Shown here piece by piece: positions 1-8,828 of a stretch of 58,174 nucleotides of DNA (its first letter is position 1; every line of letters begins with the position of its first letter). Source of the stretch: Candidatus Kuenenia stuttgartensis. Lineage in GTDB: Bacteria; Planctomycetota; Planctomycetia; Planctomycetales; Planctomycetaceae. The notes beneath the pieces are model-generated. The model was not told where the DNA came from and did no database searches. It saw only the letters and a program-made list of their open reading frames with translations. A program made the position numbers and the translations under genes. The stretch covers positions 1 through 58,174 of the forward strand of contig CAMAWN010000010.1 of the NCBI GenBank assembly GCA_945861865.1. Reading direction: 5' to 3'.

Positions 1-52
1 CCAAAAACTCGCTCAGAGTGGCTCGCAAACTCTCGATCTGTTCGACGGTCAT
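1..52 (-). CDS. N-terminus of an unidentified protein, cut by window start
   Basis: Reading the minus strand from 52 gives an ATG followed by 17 open codons (MTVEQIESLRATLSEFL) that run off the left edge. A GGGAGG sequence lies about six bases upstream of the ATG, which supports a real start. The gene would be divergent from the DUF1501 gene at 162, leaving about 110 bases for two promoters. Too little is present to assign a family. Confidence 0.45.
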   Translation of the reverse strand, partial: MTVEQIESLRATLSEFL

Positions 53-161
53 CCTTGACCTCCCAACCCATTCGCCGACTTCCTCGACTAAAAACCTCAA
101 AACCCTATAACACACGGCGACTTTCGCGAATAGTGCGCAGTAGTGCTAAAAGGACGCCGCA

Positions 162-1502
162 ATGACCGCGACTAAAGACATCGTCACCTGGAACGAAGAC
201 CCCGCTCACTTCGCCAAACCCGGCCGCCGCGATTTCTTGCGAGTCGGCGTGTGTGGAGCTTTGGGACTGACCCTGGGCGATTTCTTTCGACTGAAGGCTC
301 AGGCCGACCAGAAGTTTTACGAAAGCAAAGAAGGCAAAGCGAAGGGGGTCATTCAGATCGTTTTGCCCGGGGGAATGGCGCACCAGGAATCGTGGGATCC
401 AAAACCGGAGGCTCCGCTGGAGTATCGCGGTCCATTCGGTGTCGCGAAGACAAACGTTCGCGGAGTCGTACTCAACGAGAACTTCGCAAACGTCGCGAAG
501 ATCGCGGACAAGATGACGATCATTCGCTCGATCGCCGGCAAAGAGGCGGATCACGGCCGGGCCAGCTACGCGATGTTCACCGGCTACCGCAAGAGCCCTG
601 CCATCGAGCATCCCGCCATCGGAGCGGTCGTCTCACACGAACTCGGCTCGAAGCAGAACCTGCCGCCGTATGTCGCCGTCCCGAACGCCACCGAGTACGC
701 CGGGACCGGCTACCTCGGCTCGCAGTTCGGCCCGTTCGGCATCGGCAGCGACCCGGGCCGGTCAGGCTATCAAGTCAAAGACCTGATGCTGCCGGCCGGC
801 GTCGATGACTACCGCTTCTACAAGCGTCAGCGCATCCGCGAGACGGTCGACGCTCACTTCCGCAAAATTGCCAGCAAGGCCGAAGCACTCGGCGCGATGG
901 ACAAGTTCTACGAACGAGCCTACGCGATGATCTCGTCGCCCGCCGCTCGCGAGGCGTTCGACATTACGAAAGAAACCGACGCGACGAAGGCCAAGTACGG
1001 CAACAACGAGGCGGGAATGCGATTCCTTTTGGCCCGCCGCTTGATCGAAGCGGGCGTGCGATTTACGACCGTCAGTTTCGGCGGCTGGGATCACCACGCC
1101 GGCATCGAGAACGCGATGCGCCGTCAGGCTCCGACGCTCGACCAAGCGTTGGCCGGATTGATCAGCGATCTCGACGAACGCGGAATGCTCGACAGCACGC
1201 TGGTGCTCGTCACCAGCGAGTTCGGCCGCACGCCGAAGATCAACGCGACCGCCGGCCGCGATCACTTCCCGCGAGTCTACTCCGTCGCCGTTGCTGGTGG
1301 TGGCTTCCAACGCGGCCTCGTGTACGGCTCGTCGAACAGCACGGCCAGCGAACCGGAAGAGAACCCCGTCCGCATTGAGGACGTGCTCACGACGGTTTAC
1401 CAACAAATCGGCATCAACGCCGACAAAGAACTGATGGCCCCCGGCGCTCGTCCGATCGAAATCATCGACGGCGGCGAAGTCATCAAGGAATTGGTCAGCT
1501 AA
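162..1502 (+). CDS. DUF1501 family protein with Tat signal
   Basis: 446 residues. The N-terminus carries a twin-arginine leader (GRRDFLRVG at about residues 21-29, followed by a hydrophobic stretch), so export in folded form by Tat is likely. The body has DUF1501 hallmarks: the LPGGMAHQESWDPKPEAP block near residue 70, GGWDHHAG near 308, and the TSEFGRTPKI...GRDHFP block near 350-370. DUF1501 proteins are related to the alkaline phosphatase/sulfatase fold but have no established substrate. The start is supported by AAGGA eight bases upstream. The following PPC, DUF1549/1553 and WD40 genes lie on the same strand, the usual planctomycete company of this family. Family assignment is firm, biochemical role unknown. 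Confidence 0.93.
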   Translation: MTATKDIVTWNEDPAHFAKPGRRDFLRVGVCGALGLTLGDFFRLKAQADQKFYESKEGKAKGVIQIVLPGGMAHQESWDPKPEAPLEYRGPFGVAKTNVRGVVLNENFANVAKIADKMTIIRSIAGKEADHGRASYAMFTGYRKSPAIEHPAIGAVVSHELGSKQNLPPYVAVPNATEYAGTGYLGSQFGPFGIGSDPGRSGYQVKDLMLPAGVDDYRFYKRQRIRETVDAHFRKIASKAEALGAMDKFYERAYAMISSPAAREAFDITKETDATKAKYGNNEAGMRFLLARRLIEAGVRFTTVSFGGWDHHAGIENAMRRQAPTLDQALAGLISDLDERGMLDSTLVLVTSEFGRTPKINATAGRDHFPRVYSVAVAGGGFQRGLVYGSSNSTASEPEENPVRIEDVLTTVYQQIGINADKELMAPGARPIEIIDGGEVIKELVS

Positions 1503-1517
1503 TCTCAGATCCCGTTT

Positions 1518-1600
1518 CTGACGCAAAGTCGCGGAGACGCCAAGAAACGGAAAGGACAGACCTCCTTTGCGAGTCTTGCGACTCCGCGGCTTTGCGTCAG
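1518..1600. repeat. Palindromic intergenic repeat, family B copy 1
   Basis: Left arm 1518-1536 (ctgacgcaaagtcgcggag) pairs with right arm 1582-1600 with one mismatch, and weaker pairing continues inward. The same element, recognisably homologous on the other strand, occurs at 39660-39733 (both contain acgcaaag...cgc...agaa...caaaggac in register). It fills most of the gap between the DUF1501 and PPC genes, so it could also act as an mRNA processing or attenuation hairpin. Confidence 0.8.
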
Positions 1601-1645
1601 ATGCTTTTCAATTGCGACGTTTGACTTCGATTCAAGGATATCGCC

Positions 1646-4135
1646 ATGCGAAGAGTTTCGTTTCTGGCTGGCTGGATTGTGCTGGCTTCCGCGTTCATCG
1701 CCGAGGCCGGCACGCCGCGTTTGGCTCGCGTCGTCCCGCCCGGTGGACAGCGAGGCACGACGGTCGAGGTGATGCTTCAAGGCCGGTATCTCGACAAGCC
1801 GGAAGAAGTCTTTGTGTACGAACCGGGCATCACCGTCGAGTCGATTGAGTCGGTCGAAGGGAATGTCGAGTTTCGGGGCTATCGCGGCCGAGTCGAATCC
1901 GGGTCGGGCGTTCGCGTGAAACTCAAGATCGCGGACGACTGTCCGCTCGGCGTGCATGGCCTGCGACTGCGGACGGCAGCGGGGATCAGCGAATATCAAC
2001 GCTTCTCCGTCGGGCCCTTCGCAACGATCGAAGAAGACGAGCGTTCGCAGCAGGCACGCAATGACAAACGAGAGACGGCTCAAGCCGTAGCGCTCGACAG
2101 CACGGTGCTCGGCCGAATGATGGAACCGACCGATGTGGACCTGTACCGCCTCGAGGCCAAGCAAGGGCAGCGGCTCTCGGCCGAGATCGAAGGCGTCCGG
2201 CTCGGAGTCGATCAAGGCATTCCTGATTTGCACTTGTCGCTGCTCGACGCGGATGGCAAGCGGTTGATCGCCGCTGATGATTCCTCGTTGTTCTTGCAAG
2301 ACCCCGTCGTGTCGCTCGTCGCACCGCGGGACGGGACGTACTTCGTCGAGGTCCGACATACGACGTACTCGGCGGCCAACGATGTTTACCGGCTGCATGT
2401 CGGCACGTTCGCTCGGCCGACCGGGCTGTATCCGGCGGGTGGACCGGCGGGCAAAGAACTGTCGGTGCGAGTCCTCGGCGATCCCAAAGGAGATTGGTCG
2501 CAGCTGGTGACTTTGCCGGCGGCAGCGTCTTCCCGCGACTTCCGGTTCGTCGCGGTTGACGCGGAATCGAATGTCCCCGCACCGACGCCGAACACGCTGC
2601 GAGTCTCACCGTTCGACAACGTGCTCGAAGCCGAGCCGAATGATTCGGAAGACGTGATCAAGTCGCAGTCAGCCGCGAGTCTGCCGATCGCCTTCAACGG
2701 CATCATCGAGAAATCGGGCGACATCGATTGCTTCCGCTTCACGGCCAAGAAGGGTGAGCGATTCAAAGTGCAATGCCTCGCAAACGCGTTCGGCTCGCCG
2801 CTCGACCCGACGATTTGGATCAAGCAAGTCGGAGCAAAAGGCAATCCACAACGAGCGACCGATTCACGGCCGAATCAACTCGGGTATCCGCCGTTCGGTG
2901 GCATGAATCGCGACACGCTTGACCCGATCCTCGATTTCACTGCGGCGGCCGACGGCGAATATGTGCTCGGCGTTGAAGACGATCGCGGCAACGGCGGTGC
3001 GGAATTCGTTTACCGAGTCGAGATCTCGCCGGAGTCCGATGCCGTCTACGTCTACATTCCGCAAGACGGCGAGGCCGCCTTTCAGCCGCAGTCGCGGCAG
3101 TCGATCAGCATTCCGAGCGGCGGACGGTACAACACTCAACTCTCGATCTTCAACTCGAACCGCCCCTTCAACGGCGATCTCGAATTGGTCGCACTCGGCT
3201 TGCCCGATGGCGTGACGATGCACGCTCCGCGAGTCACCCCAGCAATGCCGCGGGTCCCCGTCGTCTTCGAGGCCGCTGCCGACGCCAAGCTGCAAGGCAA
3301 GTTCGTCGAGATCGTCGCGCGGCCCGTCGAAGCCAAAGAGGGGATTTCTCTGGCCACCGGATTCCGGCAGTCCATCCCGATGAGCGCGTCGAATAACAAC
3401 GACTACTACCTCTTCAACTCGTTGGACAAGCTGGCGATCGCGGTCACGGAACCGGCTCCGTTTTCGATTGAAGTCGAAGAGCCGAAGTCCGCGCTCGTGC
3501 AGAACGGCGAGATTTCTTTGAAGTTCAAAATCGTTCGTGCGGAAGGATTTGACGAACCCGTGAGTGTGGCGATGGAATGGAAGCCCAACGGAGTCTCAAC
3601 CGGGACTCCGATCACGATTCGCGCTGAAAAACCTGAAGGCGAATACCTGCTTGGTGCGGCACGCAATGCGACGGCTGGCTCGTATCAAGTGACCCTTTCC
3701 GCCGTCAGCGGTGCTCAACGGCCGGCGTATCGCGACGGAGCGAATCGGACCTATGTCTCGACGAAGCCGATCACTCTCCTCGTTGCCGAACCGCACATCG
3801 ATGCCAAGTTCGCCCGTGCGTCGATCGAACGAGGCAAGACCGCAAACCTGACCGTGAAGCTTAACCACCTGAAGCCATTCGAGGGGAAAGCCAAGGCCAC
3901 GCTGGCTCGCTTGCCGCGCGGCGTCGAACTGGTGGAACCGTTGCGTGAAATTACCTCCGAAGACAAGGAAGTCACGTTCACGCTGAAGGCTACCGACGAA
4001 TGCCTGACCGGCGGTTATCAAGGCATCACGCTGGACCTCACCGTCACCGAAGAAGGTCAAGCGGTTCGCCAGCTCAGCGGCTATGGCACGCTCCGCATCG
4101 ACGCCGAACGCGGCGTCAAAGCGGCGATGAAGTAG
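1646..4135 (+). CDS. Secreted PPC-domain (pre-peptidase C-terminal) repeat protein
   Basis: 829 residues. A Sec-type signal peptide is visible at the N-terminus (MRRVSFLAGWIVLASAFIAEA). Residues about 25-120 form an IPT/Ig-like opening domain (PPGGQRGTTVEVMLQGRYL). Two pre-peptidase C-terminal (PPC) jelly-roll domains follow, about 130-260 (DVDLYRLEAKQGQRL, GTYFVEVRHTTY) and about 325-460 (EAEPNDSED, DIDCFRFTAKKGERF, DGEYVLGVEDDRGNGG). The remainder is beta-rich. There is no protease domain, so the PPC modules are likely adhesive or carbohydrate-binding. AAGGA sits seven bases before the ATG. It follows the DUF1501 gene by 143 bases and precedes a VOC gene by 21 bases. Extracellular location is inferred; ligand unknown. 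Confidence 0.88.
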   Translation: MRRVSFLAGWIVLASAFIAEAGTPRLARVVPPGGQRGTTVEVMLQGRYLDKPEEVFVYEPGITVESIESVEGNVEFRGYRGRVESGSGVRVKLKIADDCPLGVHGLRLRTAAGISEYQRFSVGPFATIEEDERSQQARNDKRETAQAVALDSTVLGRMMEPTDVDLYRLEAKQGQRLSAEIEGVRLGVDQGIPDLHLSLLDADGKRLIAADDSSLFLQDPVVSLVAPRDGTYFVEVRHTTYSAANDVYRLHVGTFARPTGLYPAGGPAGKELSVRVLGDPKGDWSQLVTLPAAASSRDFRFVAVDAESNVPAPTPNTLRVSPFDNVLEAEPNDSEDVIKSQSAASLPIAFNGIIEKSGDIDCFRFTAKKGERFKVQCLANAFGSPLDPTIWIKQVGAKGNPQRATDSRPNQLGYPPFGGMNRDTLDPILDFTAAADGEYVLGVEDDRGNGGAEFVYRVEISPESDAVYVYIPQDGEAAFQPQSRQSISIPSGGRYNTQLSIFNSNRPFNGDLELVALGLPDGVTMHAPRVTPAMPRVPVVFEAAADAKLQGKFVEIVARPVEAKEGISLATGFRQSIPMSASNNNDYYLFNSLDKLAIAVTEPAPFSIEVEEPKSALVQNGEISLKFKIVRAEGFDEPVSVAMEWKPNGVSTGTPITIRAEKPEGEYLLGAARNATAGSYQVTLSAVSGAQRPAYRDGANRTYVSTKPITLLVAEPHIDAKFARASIERGKTANLTVKLNHLKPFEGKAKATLARLPRGVELVEPLREITSEDKEVTFTLKATDECLTGGYQGITLDLTVTEEGQAVRQLSGYGTLRIDAERGVKAAMK

Positions 4136-4156
4136 CCGCACTCCAGAGAACACACC

Positions 4157-4624
4157 ATGTCCGTCAAACCGATTCCCGATGGCTATCACTCCGTCACGCC
4201 ATACTTGATCGTGAAGGGCGCGGCCGAGGCGATCGTTTTCTACCAGCGAGCCTTCGGCGCGACCGAATTGTTTCGTGTTCCCGGCCCAGGCGATGCGGTC
4301 ATGCACGCCGAGATCAAGATCGGCGATTCGATCATCATGCTGGCGGACGAGTTCCCGCAGATGGACGCTTTGGGCCCGAAGACCATTGGCGGTTCACCGG
4401 TTGGGCTGATGCTCTATCTGCCTGATGTCGACGAGGCCTTTCACCGAGCGATCGCCGCCGGAGCCAAAGAACTTCGCCCACTGCAAAACCAGTTTTACGG
4501 CGACCGTTCTGGCACCGTGGAAGACCCCTTCGGCCACAAATGGACGATCACCACACACATTGAAGATGTCTCCTCCGAAGAAATTGAACGACGCATGGCC
4601 GCGATGGAGCCACAAGGCTCGTAA
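4157..4624 (+). CDS. VOC family (PhnB/glyoxalase-like) protein
   Basis: 155 residues with two beta-alpha-beta-beta-beta VOC modules: the first opens with SVTPYLIVKGAAEAIVFYQR and the second ends with GDRSGTVEDPFGHKWTI, a close match to the PhnB-like branch of the glyoxalase/bleomycin-resistance superfamily. No signal peptide, so cytoplasmic. It lies 21 bases after the PPC gene and 43 before the next exported protein, the only cytosolic-looking member of this run, so co-transcription may be incidental. Substrate cannot be predicted from sequence; related proteins include glyoxalases, dioxygenases and antibiotic-binding proteins. Confidence 0.9.
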   Translation: MSVKPIPDGYHSVTPYLIVKGAAEAIVFYQRAFGATELFRVPGPGDAVMHAEIKIGDSIIMLADEFPQMDALGPKTIGGSPVGLMLYLPDVDEAFHRAIAAGAKELRPLQNQFYGDRSGTVEDPFGHKWTITTHIEDVSSEEIERRMAAMEPQGS

Positions 4625-4667
4625 AGAATCGACGTGTGACAAGCGATCCGAATGAAAAGGCGATCTG

Positions 4668-7331
4668 ATGAAACTCAAGATTTTTCCGCTGGTTTGTTTC
4701 GCGACGTTGCTGACGTCCAGCGCTGTCTGCATCGCCGATGCCGGCACGCAACTGAAAGTCTTCCCGTCGGAGATTTCGCTGCGAGGACAAGGCGATCGGC
4801 TGACGATTGCGGTGCAGGTCGTCAATGACCAAGGCATCACGCGAGATGTCACCGGAGCGGTGAAGCTCCGCGTCGCCGATGCGAAGCTGGTTGGTCTCGA
4901 CGGGCAGACGCTCAAGCCCATGGCCGATGGCGAGACAAAGTTGCTCGTCGAGTTGGGGCAGCTCAAAGCGGAAGTGCCGGTCACGGTCAAAGAGGCAACG
5001 GCCTCGCGAGACGTCAGTTTCCGGTTGGACGTGATGCCGATCTTCATGAAGTCTGGATGCAACACGGGAAGCTGTCACGGTGCGGCTCGTGGCAAGGACG
5101 GATTTCATTTGTCGCTATTCGGGTACGACCCGGCCGGCGACTACTACAAGCTCACGCGGCAGTTGGTCGGGCGGCGAATTGATGTCGCGGTGCCGGAAAA
5201 GAGCCTCGTGCTGGAGAAGGCCACCGGCGAAGTCGATCACACCGGCGGCCAGGTCTTCACGGCCGACAGCGACGACTATCGGACCATGCTCCGCTGGATC
5301 GAAGCGGGTGCGCCGGATGACAAAGGAGACACACCGGAACCGCTCGGCATCGAGTTGCTGCCCTCAAAGACGGTCTTCGCCGGGAAAGATCAAACGCAAA
5401 AGACCGTCGTGGTGGCGCGATATTCGGACGGCTCGGTGCGAGATGTCACCAAGCTGGCACTCTTCATGACCAACAACGACGCGGTCGTCAGCATCGACAA
5501 AGAGGGAGTCGCGAAAGGAAACAATCGGGGCGGAGCGTTCGTCTTCGCCCGCTTCAACAAGTTCACGGTCGGCAGCGAAGTGCTCGTGCTTCCGACCGAC
5601 GACAAGTTCGTCTGGCCGAACACGTCCGAGACGAATTTCGTCGACACGCTCGTCTTCGATAAGTTGAAGAAGCTGCACATGGCTCCGTCGGAACTCTGCG
5701 ACGATGAGACGTTCCTGCGGAGAGTCTCGCTCGACCTGATTGGCCTTCCGCCGACGCGCGAGGAATACGATCGCTTCGTTGCTGACACCGACAAAGACAA
5801 ACGAGCCAAGCTGATCGACCAACTGCTCGACCGCGAAGAGTTCGTCGACATCTGGTCGATGAAGTGGGGCGAGTTGCTGCGCATTCGAGCCGTCAACAAT
5901 CAGCCGCAGTACGGTCGGGACGCGAAGGCGATGTGGTCGTATGCCGGTTGGGTTCACGAGCAGATGGCGGCAAATCGCCCGCTGAATGAATTCGTCGCGG
6001 ACCTCGTCGTCGGCAACGGCAGCAACATCAAGCAGCCGACCTCGAACCTCTACACCGCCAATGAACGACTGACGCCGCAGAAGACTGCCGAAGACTTCGC
6101 GCAGATATTTCTGGGCACACGCATTCAATGTTCTCAGTGCCACAACCACCCGTTCGATCGTTGGACGCTGGATGATTACTACGGATTCGCCAGCTTCTTC
6201 GCGGGCGTGAACATGAAGCGCGGCGTCGAGGGCCGCGAAGTCGTCGTCTACAACAACAACGCGAACAACACCGTCGAGCACCCCGTCAACGGTCGCAAGA
6301 TGAAGCCGAAGTTTCTCGGAGGCGATGCTCCCGACGTCGAAGGCCAAGACCCGCGCGTTTCGCTGGCGAAGTGGCTGACGTCGCCCGACAACGCCGCGTT
6401 CGCACAGACCATGTCGAACATCATCTGGTCGCACTTCTTCGGTCGAGGCATCGTCGAGCCGGTCGATGACGTCCGCATCAGCAACCCCCCGAGCAACAAA
6501 GAATTGCTCGAAGCGCTTGGTCAAAAACTGGCGGGATACGGCTTCGACAAGAAGAAGCTGATCCGCGATATCTGCAACTCGCGGACGTACCAGCTCTCGG
6601 CCGCGACGAATCCGACCAACGAGCTCGACGAAGCGTACTTCTCGCACGGCTACGTCCGCCGGCTGCAGGCCGAGGTGCTGCTCGACACGATCACCCGCAT
6701 CACCGGCACCGAGGACCGCTTCCAATCGTCTCCGCAGGGGACACGAGCCGTCCAAATCTACGCCGGCAACGTGACGAACTTCTTTTTGACGACGTTCGGC
6801 CGCGCCCCGCGCGAATCGGCCTGCTCGTGCGAGGTCAACAAGGAGGCGAACCTCTCGCAGGCGCTGCACCTCGTCAACGGCGACACGATCACGCTCAAAG
6901 TCGCCGGCAGCCGCTTGATTCCCAGCCTGATCGCCGCGAAGCAACCACCGGAGAAGATCGTTGAAGAGCTTTACATTCTCGCCCTGTCCCGCAAACCGAC
7001 CGTTGACGAGACCGCCAAGTTAGTCGACCTCATCAATCAAGAACTCGAAGACCCGACTCGCGTGGACAAACTCGCCGGCCTGCGAGCGCAACTCGACCAA
7101 GCCTACCGCCGCCTCGAAGATCAGGCGAAGTCGCTGAAGGCCGAATACGAGAAGCTCAAAGAAGACGGTCAGGAAGCGGAAGCTCTCGGCAATCTTGAAA
7201 AGCAAATTACGACCACCGAAAAACAACTCGCCGAAGCCCGTGCCCGACAAGCCGGCAACGTCCCGCTGATGGTCTACGGCGACATCCTGTGGGGACTCTT
7301 CAACTCCACTGAATTTGCATTCAACCACTAA
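4668..7331 (+). CDS. Secreted BIG2 / DUF1549 / DUF1553 protein
   Basis: 887 residues with signal peptide. Order: a first bacterial Ig-like (BIG2) domain about 27-108; a planctomycete cytochrome-like domain at about 115-220 with CNTGSCH (C131, C136, H137, i.e. CX4CH rather than CxxCH); a second BIG2 domain about 235-320; DUF1549 from about 325, containing a true CSQCH at 488-492; and DUF1553 to the end. A charged coiled coil of about 60 residues (roughly 795-860) interrupts the DUF1553 end before the closing WGLFNSTEFAFNH. The family is typical of planctomycetes, usually next to DUF1501 genes, and of unproven function, suspected to be redox or polysaccharide related. This paralogue has the short uninterrupted loop GYGFDKKKL before the conserved HRLIVTS-equivalent, a useful reference for the two paralogues with repeat insertions. 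Confidence 0.92.
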   Translation: MKLKIFPLVCFATLLTSSAVCIADAGTQLKVFPSEISLRGQGDRLTIAVQVVNDQGITRDVTGAVKLRVADAKLVGLDGQTLKPMADGETKLLVELGQLKAEVPVTVKEATASRDVSFRLDVMPIFMKSGCNTGSCHGAARGKDGFHLSLFGYDPAGDYYKLTRQLVGRRIDVAVPEKSLVLEKATGEVDHTGGQVFTADSDDYRTMLRWIEAGAPDDKGDTPEPLGIELLPSKTVFAGKDQTQKTVVVARYSDGSVRDVTKLALFMTNNDAVVSIDKEGVAKGNNRGGAFVFARFNKFTVGSEVLVLPTDDKFVWPNTSETNFVDTLVFDKLKKLHMAPSELCDDETFLRRVSLDLIGLPPTREEYDRFVADTDKDKRAKLIDQLLDREEFVDIWSMKWGELLRIRAVNNQPQYGRDAKAMWSYAGWVHEQMAANRPLNEFVADLVVGNGSNIKQPTSNLYTANERLTPQKTAEDFAQIFLGTRIQCSQCHNHPFDRWTLDDYYGFASFFAGVNMKRGVEGREVVVYNNNANNTVEHPVNGRKMKPKFLGGDAPDVEGQDPRVSLAKWLTSPDNAAFAQTMSNIIWSHFFGRGIVEPVDDVRISNPPSNKELLEALGQKLAGYGFDKKKLIRDICNSRTYQLSAATNPTNELDEAYFSHGYVRRLQAEVLLDTITRITGTEDRFQSSPQGTRAVQIYAGNVTNFFLTTFGRAPRESACSCEVNKEANLSQALHLVNGDTITLKVAGSRLIPSLIAAKQPPEKIVEELYILALSRKPTVDETAKLVDLINQELEDPTRVDKLAGLRAQLDQAYRRLEDQAKSLKAEYEKLKEDGQEAEALGNLEKQITTTEKQLAEARARQAGNVPLMVYGDILWGLFNSTEFAFNH

Positions 7332-7349
7332 TTCCATTTGGAGTTTACC

Positions 7350-8786
7350 GTGATCTCCCGCCTCCCAGCACTCGCGATCCTTGCCTGCCTCGTTGTCCCA
7401 GCCATTGCACAAGACAAGTCCGACACCGCGAAGCCGAAAGAAGTCGTGACCTACAAGGATCACGTTTCGCCGATCCTGCGGAAGCATTGCGGCAACTGCC
7501 ACAACCCGGACAAGGCGACTTCGGACTTCAACGTGATGACGTATCAAACGCTGATGGCCGGCGGCAGCAGCGGGGAGGCGATTGCCGCAGGGAGTCCCGA
7601 TTCCAGCCGGTTGTACAAAGCGGTGGCGCACATCGAGGAGCCGTTCATGCCGCCGAAGGCTCCGAAGATTCCGGAAGCCGATCTGGCGGTCATCAAGAAG
7701 TGGATAGAACTTGGAGCACCGGAGACTTCGGTCAGCGCGGCCAAGAACGCGACTCGCAAAGTCGATCTCGATCTCGCGTCGGTCTCGACCGGCAAGCCTG
7801 ATGTGCCGCCGATGCCTGAGAATTTGCCAGAAGTGTCGCTGCCTCCCACCAAGCGGCCGCATCCGGTCACCGCGCTCGCGGCCAGCCCGTGGGCACCACT
7901 CGTTGCGGTCGCGGGGCATGAGCGGGTGCTGCTCTACAACACAGACGATTTAAAGTTGATCGGCGTGCTGCCGTTCCCGGAACGAATTCCGCACGTCTTA
8001 AAATTCAGCCGCGACGGCAAGCGGTTGCTCGCAGCGGGTGGTCGCGGAGCCGACGTCGGTAAGGCCGTGCTATTTGACGTGACGAGCGGCAAGCGGATCA
8101 CCGAGATCGGCGACGAAACCGACAGCGTACTCGCGGCTGACATCAGTCCGAATCAGAAATGGGTCGCGCTCGGCGGGCCGAACAAGCTGGTGAAGATCTT
8201 CTCGACCGAAACCGGCGAGCTGAAACACAAGATCAAGAAACACACCGACTGGGTCACGTCCATCGAGTTCAGCCCGAACGGCGAAATGCTCGCCAGCGGA
8301 GACCGCAATGGTGGCGTTTACGTCTGGGAACCAGAGACTGGCAGCATCCTCTTCACGCTCGGCGACCACAAGGAAATGATCACCGACATGAGTTGGCGCG
8401 CCGATTCGCAAATGCTCGCCACCGCCAGCGAAGACGGCCGAGTCATCCTCTGGTACGCCGAGGACGGCTTCCCGACTCGCTCGATGAACGCCCACACCGG
8501 CCCGACTCCCACACCGCTGCCGCGTGGGAAAATCCCCGGCGTACTCTCCGTGAACTACTCGCGCAGTGGCGACTTCGCCACCGTGGGCCGAGACCTCACG
8601 GCTCGCTTGTGGAACAACAGCGGAGCGAATCAAGCCGCCAAGTTCGAGGGTTTCACGGACATTCCGTCGCGTGTCGTCTTCACGCACGACGGCAATCGTC
8701 TGATCGCGGGTGACTTCACCGGCAAACTGCAAGTCTGGTCGGTGAAGGACAAGTCGCTCGTCGGCGAATTGACGACGAATCCATAA
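7350..8786 (+). CDS. Cytochrome c-type / WD40 beta-propeller fusion protein
   Basis: 478 residues from a GTG start. GTG at 7350 is preferred over the in-frame TTG at 7338 because GGAG (7340-7343) lies six bases upstream of it and the product then opens directly with a signal peptide (ISRLPALAILACLVVPAIAQ). Residues about 35-125 form a planctomycete-type cytochrome c domain with heme motif CGNCH at 47-51 and the MPPKAPKIPE block carrying a candidate distal Met. Residues about 175-478 hold a WD40 propeller (for example HTDWVTSIEFSPNGEMLASG and WRADSQMLATASEDGRVILW). The gene begins 18 bases after the DUF1549/1553 gene, so it is almost certainly the last gene of the same transcript. Periplasmic or extracellular electron-transfer or sensor scaffold is an inference. 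Confidence 0.9.
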   Translation: MISRLPALAILACLVVPAIAQDKSDTAKPKEVVTYKDHVSPILRKHCGNCHNPDKATSDFNVMTYQTLMAGGSSGEAIAAGSPDSSRLYKAVAHIEEPFMPPKAPKIPEADLAVIKKWIELGAPETSVSAAKNATRKVDLDLASVSTGKPDVPPMPENLPEVSLPPTKRPHPVTALAASPWAPLVAVAGHERVLLYNTDDLKLIGVLPFPERIPHVLKFSRDGKRLLAAGGRGADVGKAVLFDVTSGKRITEIGDETDSVLAADISPNQKWVALGGPNKLVKIFSTETGELKHKIKKHTDWVTSIEFSPNGEMLASGDRNGGVYVWEPETGSILFTLGDHKEMITDMSWRADSQMLATASEDGRVILWYAEDGFPTRSMNAHTGPTPTPLPRGKIPGVLSVNYSRSGDFATVGRDLTARLWNNSGANQAAKFEGFTDIPSRVVFTHDGNRLIAGDFTGKLQVWSVKDKSLVGELTTNP

Positions 8787-8828
8787 TGCCGCCGAACGCG
8801 TGGCTACAGGGCTGGCGTTGCAGCATTT

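Noticed and set aside
5364..6944. Minus-strand 526-codon reading opposite the BIG2/DUF1549 gene
   Set aside because: Valine/arginine/aspartate-rich string typical of antisense of GC-rich codons; the plus strand holds recognisable domains throughout.
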